64,000 nt of DNA from UBA6663 sp044226485 (lineage in GTDB: Bacteria > Chloroflexota > Anaerolineae > Anaerolineales > UBA6663), in NCBI GenBank assembly GCA_044226485.1, contig JBGAGY010000019.1, forward strand, positions 1 through 64,000. Reading direction: 5' to 3'. The translations under genes were made by a program, and so were the position numbers. The notes under the pieces were generated by a model. That model made no database searches and was not told the DNA's origin. It worked only from the letters and a program-made list of their open reading frames with translations. The stretch's first letter is position 1. Every line of letters starts with the position of its first letter. Shown in pieces: positions 58,137-64,000 of this stretch.

Positions 58137-59132
58137 CTACCGCGCTATGGCGGGCTCGTACAGATAACAGGCCGCCTGATGCCCGGGCACGTCGACCGCG
58201 AAGAGCGGCGGCTGGGCCTCGAGGCAGCGATCCATGCGCTTCGGACAGCGCGGGTAGAAACGGCAACCCGTCGCCGCCGATGTGCGCAATTCCTCTTCAG
58301 GCGGCAGGACGATCTGACCCTGCCAGTTGACATCCGGGTCCGGCACCGGCACCGAATCGACGAGCAGTTGTACGTACGGGTGATGCGGCTTGTCGATCAC
58401 GTCCATGGTCGTGCCCGTCTCGGCGACGATGCCCTGGTACAGGATGAACATCTGGTCGCCGATCTGGTACGCCGTGCTCAGGTCGTGCGTGATGTAGATG
58501 AACGAGATCCCGTTCTCGCGCTTGAGGCGCATCATCACCTCAAGAATCGACGCGCGCAACGAGGCGTCGACCATCGATACCGGTTCGTCGGCCACGATCA
58601 GCTTCGGTTTGACCATGTAGGCGCGGGCCATCATGATCCGCTGGCGCTGTCCCCCGCTCAGCTGATGCGGATACTTGCGCAGCACGTCTTCGCCGTGGAG
58701 GCCGACGACGTTGAGCGCTTCCTCGATCAGGTCGCGGTTCTGCGAGCGACTCCGGCCGAGCTTGAAGTTGTCGAGCACCAGGTCGAAGACGTGCTCGACG
58801 CGGTAGAACGGATTGTAAACGCCAAACGGGTCTTGGAAGACCGCCTGTACCTGCCTGTAGTACTCGCGTTGCTGCGCGGCGTTGGCGGTCGACACGTCCT
58901 GGCCCTCGAACAGGATCTGTCCAGAGGTCAGGCGCGTAAAGCCGAGGATGACCTGGGCCAGCGTCGATTTGCCGCTGCCGCTCTCGCCGGCGATGGTGAT
59001 GATCGAGGCCGGCTCGCTCGGGATGACCAGGTTGAAGTCCTGCAGCGCCACGGTTTCGTGGCGTTTGCCCGCGGCGCTGCGGCCACGGTAGATCTTCGAA
59101 GCGTGACGGATCTCCAGGAGAGGTTCAGGCAT
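58137..59132 (-). CDS. ABC importer ATP-binding protein (DppF/OppF type)
   Basis: A 331-residue ATPase of the dipeptide/oligopeptide/nickel family. Walker A GESGSGKST (near 50), signature LSGGQRQRIMMARAYM, Walker B LIVADEPVSMVDAS and switch ITHDLSTAYQ are intact. The C-terminal oligopeptide-transporter extension holds a Cys motif (CRFYPRCPKRMDRC) typical of OppD/F Fe-S binding. It overlaps the other ATPase gene by 8 bases. The peptide-type family also imports oligosaccharides, and the adjacent mannosidase points to mannosides here. Confidence 0.92.
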   Translation of the reverse strand: MPEPLLEIRHASKIYRGRSAAGKRHETVALQDFNLVIPSEPASIITIAGESGSGKSTLAQVILGFTRLTSGQILFEGQDVSTANAAQQREYYRQVQAVFQDPFGVYNPFYRVEHVFDLVLDNFKLGRSRSQNRDLIEEALNVVGLHGEDVLRKYPHQLSGGQRQRIMMARAYMVKPKLIVADEPVSMVDASLRASILEVMMRLKRENGISFIYITHDLSTAYQIGDQMFILYQGIVAETGTTMDVIDKPHHPYVQLLVDSVPVPDPDVNWQGQIVLPPEEELRTSAATGCRFYPRCPKRMDRCLEAQPPLFAVDVPGHQAACYLYEPAIAR

Positions 59133-60159
59133 GGCTGCCGACCTCCTTCGATGGCCCCGGCACCTCGGGGGTCTCCGGGTAGAGGTGGCAGGCCGCCCAC
59201 TGGCCCGGCCCGACCAAACGGTGCGCTGGCGGAACCGAGCGGCAGATGTCCATCACGTGCGGGCAGCGCAGCTGGAAAATGCAGCCGGGCGGCGGGTTGC
59301 GCGGGTCGTGGGTGATGCCCTCGCTCGACTTGAGCGGCTTGCGCTGCTTGAGCGACGGCACCGACTCGATCAGGATCTGTGAGTACGGGTGGCGCGGCGT
59401 CGCGAACATGGCGCGCACCGGCGCGATCTCGACGACTTTGCCGGCGTACATCACGGCCACGCGGTCGACCATCTGCGCCATCAGGCCCATGTCGTGGCCG
59501 ATCATGATCATCGACATGCCCAGGTCGTCTTTGACCTTCTTGATCGTCTGAGCCACGACGCGCTGCACGACCACGTCGAGCGCGCTGGTCGACTCGTCGG
59601 CGATGATCACGCGCGGGTTGAGCGCGATCGCCATGGCGATGCACACGCGCTGCTTCATGCCGCCGCTCAGCTCGTGCGGGTACAAATCGTAGACGCGCTC
59701 GGGCAGGCCGACCCGGCGCAGCAGGTCCATGATCTGAGCGCGCAGTCGATCGGGGCGTTGCCCGCCTTCGTGGGCCTCGATCGCGTCGGCGATCTGGCTC
59801 GAGACCTTCATCGTCGGGTTGAGCGAGTTCATCGCGCCCTGTGGGATCAGGGCCAGTTGGGTCCAACGGATGCGGCGCACCTGCTCCTCGGAGAGCTTGA
59901 GCAGGTCGCGTCCGCCGAGCACGACCGAGCCGCCGACGATCCGGCCAGGCGGGTTCACCAACTGCAGGATGCCCATAGCCGCCGTCGACTTGCCGCAGCC
60001 CGACTCGCCGACGAGGCCAAGCGCCTCGCCCTCGAACAGGTCGATGTCGACGCCGTCGACCGCCAGCACGTCGCCCTTGGGCGTTTCGTAGTAGACGCGC
60101 AGGTCGCGCACGCTCAGCACCGGCGCGCCCGGCTGAGAGGGGGCCTTCGGCGTGCTCAT
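59125..60159 (-). CDS. ABC importer ATP-binding protein (DppD/OppD type)
   Basis: About 344 residues. Walker A GESGCGKST, signature LSGGMKQRVCIAMAIALNP, Walker B VIIADESTSALDVV, switch IGHDMGLMAQ, and the C-terminal Cys cluster (CIFQLRCPHVMDIC) are present. The ATG at 60159 was chosen over an upstream frame that overlaps the permease. It forms the ATPase heterodimer with the downstream DppF-type protein. It overlaps the permease by 4 bases (ATGA), so it is translationally coupled. Confidence 0.92.
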   Translation of the reverse strand: MSTPKAPSQPGAPVLSVRDLRVYYETPKGDVLAVDGVDIDLFEGEALGLVGESGCGKSTAAMGILQLVNPPGRIVGGSVVLGGRDLLKLSEEQVRRIRWTQLALIPQGAMNSLNPTMKVSSQIADAIEAHEGGQRPDRLRAQIMDLLRRVGLPERVYDLYPHELSGGMKQRVCIAMAIALNPRVIIADESTSALDVVVQRVVAQTIKKVKDDLGMSMIMIGHDMGLMAQMVDRVAVMYAGKVVEIAPVRAMFATPRHPYSQILIESVPSLKQRKPLKSSEGITHDPRNPPPGCIFQLRCPHVMDICRSVPPAHRLVGPGQWAACHLYPETPEVPGPSKEVGSHA

Positions 60160-61112
60160 TGGGCGGCCCGCCTCAGTCGCGGATTGGCGATCTCGTCGAA
60201 GCCAAGGTTGATCAACAGCAGCCCGATGAACATCAGGGCGAGCATGATTGTCGGCAGTCCCCACCACCACCACATGTTGCGGAGCAGGGCGGCGGCGTTG
60301 AGCGCGAAGTAGATCGTGCCGCCGAGGGTCGGCACGCGCTGCGGGCCGAGGCCGAGCGTCTCGAGGCCGACTGCCGCCAGGATCGCGCCAGTGGCGTTGC
60401 CGATGAAGCTGGCGAAGATGTACGGGAACAGGTTCGGCAGGATCTCTTTGAACATGATCGCGAAGGTCGACGCTCCCGAGAGCCGCGCCATATTCACGTA
60501 GCCGCTCGAACGCATGCTCAACACCTGGGCGCGAATCAAACGAGTCGGCGTCGGCCAGGCGAAGGCCGCGATCAACAGCGCCATCGTCGTCAGGTCGACC
60601 TGGCGGATGAGCGACTGGATGACGATCAGGACCATCAGCGACGGGATCGTCACCGTCACGTCCGACATGAGCCGGATGACGTCGTCAAGGCGGCCGCCGA
60701 CGAAGCCGGCCGTGAAGCCCAACACCACGCCGATCGTCATGCCGACGCCAGCTGCGATCACGCCGACCAGGAACGAGTTCGGCGCGCCGACGATCATCAG
60801 CGCGAGCATGTCACGTCCGGAGTTCTCGGTGCCGAGCGGGTGCTCCCACGTTCCATCCTGGCCACGCGTGTTGACGAAGCCGACCGGCGGCAGGTTCAGC
60901 GGCGACTTGCCCGAGAAGGCCAGGTCCGTGTTCCATGTGAACCTGCCGATCAGGCCGGCCAGGAGGATGAGGACGATGATCGTGACGCCGCCGACCAGTT
61001 TGGCGTTCAGCCACGGCGTGTCCCAGCGGTTGAAGCGCCCCATGCGGCGGGGCAGCGGTCCGGCGGGGCCGCCGACCGGGCTGCCCGCGTTGGTGAGCGA
61101 AGACGTGCTCAT
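60156..61112 (-). CDS. ABC importer permease (DppC/OppC type)
   Basis: A 318-residue inner-membrane permease with an N-terminal helix, an external loop (GTENSGRDMLALMIVGAPNS, an OppC hallmark) and five further helices. The EAA-like loop is recognisable (LSGASTFAIMFKEILPNLFPYIFA). It sits next to the DppB-type gene with a 2-base gap and pairs with it in the membrane. Confidence 0.93.
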   Translation of the reverse strand: MSTSSLTNAGSPVGGPAGPLPRRMGRFNRWDTPWLNAKLVGGVTIIVLILLAGLIGRFTWNTDLAFSGKSPLNLPPVGFVNTRGQDGTWEHPLGTENSGRDMLALMIVGAPNSFLVGVIAAGVGMTIGVVLGFTAGFVGGRLDDVIRLMSDVTVTIPSLMVLIVIQSLIRQVDLTTMALLIAAFAWPTPTRLIRAQVLSMRSSGYVNMARLSGASTFAIMFKEILPNLFPYIFASFIGNATGAILAAVGLETLGLGPQRVPTLGGTIYFALNAAALLRNMWWWWGLPTIMLALMFIGLLLINLGFDEIANPRLRRAAQ

Positions 61113-61114
61113 CG

Positions 61115-62125
61115 TCAGGCCCTCTCGTAGGAGATGCGCGGGTCGATCAGCGGATAGATGAGATCCATGATGAGCACGGCCAGGGCCGTGATCACGATCA
61201 AGATGAATGATGCGCCCTGGATCACGGGGAAGTCCTGGCTGGTGATCGCGGCGAAAATGATGTTGCCCATGCCCTGATAGGCGAAGATGTACTCGACAAG
61301 CACCTGGCCGCTGACCAGGGTGCCCAACGTGATCGCGAAGGCCGTGACCTGCGGCAGGATCGCGTTGCGGACGAGGTAGCGATAAAGCACGTAGAAGGGT
61401 TTGAGCCCCTTGGCGCGCGCCAGTTGCACATAGTCCTCGCCCTCGACAGTGACCATCATGCCGCGCATGCCGAGCGTCCAGTAGCCGAAGCTGACCAGGA
61501 TGATCGAGAGCGCCGGCAGGATCGCGTGCCAGATGACGTTCTTGACGAACGGCCAGGTGAGTTCGACCTGCATGCCCAGGTCATAGGCGCCGGCCAACGG
61601 AAACCAGTTCAGCATGAACGCGAAGGTGTAGATGAGAAAGATCGCGGCCAGGATCGACGGGATCGAGGTGAAGATCATGGTGAATGGGATCACGGCCCGG
61701 ATCAACCCCGGCGTCTTGCCCCAGACCATGATCGCACCCAGGAAATTCCCGATGAGGAAGGAAATGGTCACTGCCACGAGGAGCAGCCCGACCGTCCATG
61801 GCAGCGCCAGCGCGATGATATCGGACACCGGCGTCGGGAAGTGCGCCAGCGAGTACCCGAAGTCAAGGCGAAGCAGGTTGCTCATGTAGCGCACATACTG
61901 CACAGGCAACGGGTCGTTCAGGCCGAAGCGTTCCTTCCAGCCCTCGATGATCTTTTCGGAGTTTTCGACGTGGCCGCCGCTCGACGACATGCGCAGGATC
62001 ATGGCCGTGATCGGGTCGCCCGGCGCGAGCCGTGGGATCAGCCAGATCACCGACGCCGCGATCCAGACCGTGAGCACGAAAATGCCGAGGCGCTGCGCGA
62101 TGAAGCCGACGGAGTATCTGCCCAT
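61115..62125 (-). CDS. ABC importer permease (DppB/OppB type)
   Basis: About 336 residues with six membrane helices. It has the DppB-type FIAQRLGIFVLTVWIAASVIWLIPRLAPGDP start, an SYSLAHFP-like region, and the EAA-like loop YVQLARAKGLKPFYVLYRYLVRNAILP near 240. The ATG at 62125 was chosen because the upstream 17 codons lie in a palindromic element. It partners the DppC-type permease and receives substrate from the binding protein encoded upstream. Confidence 0.92.
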   Translation of the reverse strand: MGRYSVGFIAQRLGIFVLTVWIAASVIWLIPRLAPGDPITAMILRMSSSGGHVENSEKIIEGWKERFGLNDPLPVQYVRYMSNLLRLDFGYSLAHFPTPVSDIIALALPWTVGLLLVAVTISFLIGNFLGAIMVWGKTPGLIRAVIPFTMIFTSIPSILAAIFLIYTFAFMLNWFPLAGAYDLGMQVELTWPFVKNVIWHAILPALSIILVSFGYWTLGMRGMMVTVEGEDYVQLARAKGLKPFYVLYRYLVRNAILPQVTAFAITLGTLVSGQVLVEYIFAYQGMGNIIFAAITSQDFPVIQGASFILIVITALAVLIMDLIYPLIDPRISYERA

Positions 62126-62141
62126 AGTGCCTCGTGAGGAT

Positions 62142-62235
62142 CGTGGAGCGTGGAGCGAGGAGCGTAGAGCGAGCACGCTACCGCGTTATGGCGCGGCCTC
62201 GCGTTCGCTCCACGCTCTACGCTCCTCGCTCCACG
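62142..62235. repeat. Word-built palindrome between binding-protein and permease genes
   Basis: Arms 62142-62175 and 62201-62235 are built of gtggagc / gaggagc / gtagagc words and their complements. It lies 5 bases after the binding-protein stop and 17 bases before the DppB-type start, inside the operon. Such a position fits a stem-loop that stabilises or dampens the mRNA 3' end, as REP elements do in malEFG (inference). Confidence 0.7.
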
Positions 62236-62239
62236 TCTG

Positions 62240-64000
62240 TTACTGTCCGGCCTTCTTGAGGTTCAGGATGATCTGGTGGGTGCTGTTCCACCAGGTCGCC
62301 GGGTGATTGTAATTGTTGTCAGCGGTCGGCCAGCCGGTCCAGTAGGTGGTGTCGAAGGGCACCAGTTTCTCGGCCTGCGCCAGCGGGATGACCACAACCT
62401 CGTCGGACACGTACTTGTAGGCCTCGGCCACCAGGCCCGGGATCTGCGGATCGCCGAGCGGCAGCGTGCCGATCTGGTCGACGATCGCGCTGTAGGCCTT
62501 GGCGCCCTCTGAGTTCCAGCGCACGTAGTTGGCCGACGCGCGCTCGCCGATCGGCATGTAGCGGCTGACGTTGAGGGAGTTCATGGAATTCCATGGCTCG
62601 TTGACCGAGCCGCACTGCTCCCAGTTCCAGGCCGCTTCGAAATTGCCCATGGCCAGGTTGTCGCCGAAGGTCGAGCCGGTGAGCGGCTGGCTGACGGCGT
62701 CGATGCCGGCCGAGCGCAGCTCCTCGACAACTTCGTTGTTGCTACGCGTGTACTCGGCCGTGTCGTTCGGCACCTGGATGGTGACCGCGAGGACGACGCC
62801 GTCCTTCTCGTACAGGCCACTGCCGTTTAGCGCGTAGCCTTCGCCTTCGATCAGGGCTTTGCCAGCGTCGACATTGGCGGTCGCTTCGGTGCCGTAGCCG
62901 GCGTTGACGACCGCGTCGATCACGGGGTTCATGCCGCCGTACTGCACGAACATCGTGCGGGACGGTTCAGTCGTGCCTTCGTAGGCGATCTCGATCATCT
63001 TGGCGCGATCGATGATCAGGCTCACGGCCTTCCTGAGATTCACGTTGCTCCACGGTTCCTTCTCGAGGTTGAAGGACAGCTGCCGCGGGCACGGGTCGGC
63101 CCAGGCATAGGGCAGGTCGGCGTGCCACGCAATGACTTTCGGGTTCTTGGCCTGGATGGCTTCGAAGGCGCCGAGCGAGACGTTCATCGCGCTGTCCAGC
63201 TGGTTGCTCGACATGAGCAGCGCCTTCTGATCTTCTGAGGCCGCGATGACCCAGATCAGGCGCAGCGGCTCGGGCAGGGCATGGAAGCCGGTCTTGGCGC
63301 CCCACCAGTTGTCGTCACGATCCCACACGAACTGGTTCGGCGACGCGGTGGTGAGCTTGTACGGGCCCGTGCCGATCGGCCAACCCTTGGCCTTGTCGTA
63401 GAAGGTGAAGGTGAACGGATCCTGGCCTTCCCAGACGTGCTTGGGCATGATCATGACGCTGCCCCAGATGCGCACCGAGAAGTAGTCGAGCTGGAAGCGC
63501 GGGTTCGGCTCGTTGAGCGTGAACACCACGGTCTGCGCGTCGGTCTTCTCGACCGACTTGACCCACTGCTGCATGTTGGCGGCGTTATCGAGCGACGAGG
63601 TCGTGTCGTCGAGCAGCATCTGGATGGTGAAGACCACGTCGTCAGCGGAGAACGGCTGGCCGTCGGACCAGGTCACGCCCTCACGCAGCTTGAGGGTCCA
63701 CACGTCCTGCGTCTCATTCGGCGTGAACTCGGTGCCGAGCCAGGGCTGGATCTCGCCGGTCTCGTAGTTGAGGATGAAGAGCGGTTCCCACATCGCCTGA
63801 TGCGCGCCCTGATTGCGGTTGGTGCCTGGGACGAAGGGGTTGAAGTTCTCGGGCGCGGGAACCGAGGAGTTGTCGATGTCGAAGATCACCGTGTCTTCGC
63901 GCGCGACTTCGCCAGTGCCGCTCGGGGCGGCGGTCGGTGCGACGGCTTCTGTGTTGGCCGGGGCGGAGGTCTCGCCAGGTGCGGCAGTGGCCTGAGGGGC
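62240..64000 (-). CDS. ABC importer substrate-binding protein, N-terminus cut by window edge
   Basis: At least 586 residues are visible; the start and signal/lipobox lie beyond 64000. The first visible residues are an Ala/Thr/Pro linker (ATAAPGETSAPANTEA), typical after a lipoprotein anchor. The SBP_bac_5 body then begins near VIFDIDNSSVPAPENFNPF and includes LREGVTWSDGQPFSADDVVFT, WPIGTGPYKL and PCPRQLSFNLEKEPW. It captures oligosaccharide or peptide outside the membrane and hands it to the permeases encoded next. A palindromic element follows the stop. Confidence 0.92.
   Translation of the reverse strand, partial: APQATAAPGETSAPANTEAVAPTAAPSGTGEVAREDTVIFDIDNSSVPAPENFNPFVPGTNRNQGAHQAMWEPLFILNYETGEIQPWLGTEFTPNETQDVWTLKLREGVTWSDGQPFSADDVVFTIQMLLDDTTSSLDNAANMQQWVKSVEKTDAQTVVFTLNEPNPRFQLDYFSVRIWGSVMIMPKHVWEGQDPFTFTFYDKAKGWPIGTGPYKLTTASPNQFVWDRDDNWWGAKTGFHALPEPLRLIWVIAASEDQKALLMSSNQLDSAMNVSLGAFEAIQAKNPKVIAWHADLPYAWADPCPRQLSFNLEKEPWSNVNLRKAVSLIIDRAKMIEIAYEGTTEPSRTMFVQYGGMNPVIDAVVNAGYGTEATANVDAGKALIEGEGYALNGSGLYEKDGVVLAVTIQVPNDTAEYTRSNNEVVEELRSAGIDAVSQPLTGSTFGDNLAMGNFEAAWNWEQCGSVNEPWNSMNSLNVSRYMPIGERASANYVRWNSEGAKAYSAIVDQIGTLPLGDPQIPGLVAEAYKYVSDEVVVIPLAQAEKLVPFDTTYWTGWPTADNNYNHPATWWNSTHQIILNLKKAGQ

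Noticed and set aside
54877..58266. Longer alpha-mannosidase start at 58266
   Set aside because: The extra 76 codons lie across a terminator hairpin and the end of the ATPase gene; GTG 58038 has a good ribosome-binding site.
1..64000. CRISPR arrays, tRNA, rRNA, insertion sequences or prophage
   Set aside because: No regularly spaced repeats, no tRNA T-loop/anticodon pattern in intergenic regions, and no transposase or integrase found by eye; small RNAs could still be missed without covariance searches.

Overview
The window is GC-rich bacterial chromosome with about fifty protein genes and no rRNA, tRNA, CRISPR array, prophage or insertion sequence that I could find by eye. The best fit is an uncultured Chloroflexota (Anaerolineae-like) genome. 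The support is circumstantial: a CdaA-YbbR-Der block, a threonine-proline-rich YbbR tail, a secreted protein ending in an RLYVPIVRK-type tail of the kind I recall from exported Chloroflexota proteins, a Tat-exported DUF1800/DUF1501 pair, and several start codons 6-9 bases after a -10 box with no Shine-Dalgarno sequence. The phylum is inferred, not shown.

Layout. 1-5 kb: Tat-exported DUF1800 and DUF1501 proteins and a secreted beta-helix protein. 5-18.5 kb: housekeeping genes (miaB, a receiver-domain protein, polA, a GrpB-family protein, a large TPR protein, cdaA, a YbbR protein, der, deoC). 18.5-27.3 kb: an MFS transporter, a reverse-strand aldehyde dehydrogenase / FAD-linked oxidase / DUF5946 operon, two small hypotheticals, and the kbl-tdh threonine-degradation pair. 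27.4-32.2 kb: a GntR(YtrA)-type regulator with a clear promoter/operator, an SPFH protein, and a four-gene run with ATGA stop-start overlaps at all three junctions (YhfC-type intramembrane protease, ABC ATPase, ABC-2 permease, Ig-like/zinc-ribbon membrane protein). 32.4-39.6 kb: a MacAB-like transporter with two permeases sharing one ATPase and a lipoprotein adaptor, followed by a two-component system. 39.6-47.5 kb: HDOD and lone-receiver proteins, an acetylpolyamine amidohydrolase-like deacetylase, two TrkA-type proteins, an MBL-fold protein, and a PfkB kinase/GH4 pair. 47.7-54.4 kb: a MarR-controlled heterodimeric ABC exporter and a TetR/methyltransferase pair, with candidate operators between the divergent regulators. 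54.9-64 kb: an oligosaccharide (peptide-family) ABC importer, cut by the window end, followed by a GH38 alpha-mannosidase.

The most unusual non-coding signal is a set of 60-180 bp imperfect palindromes placed just 3' of stop codons. Most have arms built from short repeated words (for example gaatt-, gcggat-, or gtggagc-type words). Their sequences differ but their architecture is shared. Other points worth following are a 107-bp identical tract in two otherwise diverged permease genes, a threonine dehydrogenase that has lost all four structural-zinc cysteines, a strong terminator between the sugar importer and its mannosidase, and the GntR/SPFH/YhfC/ABC/Ig-zinc-ribbon cluster, which is the best candidate here for an uncharacterised membrane system.
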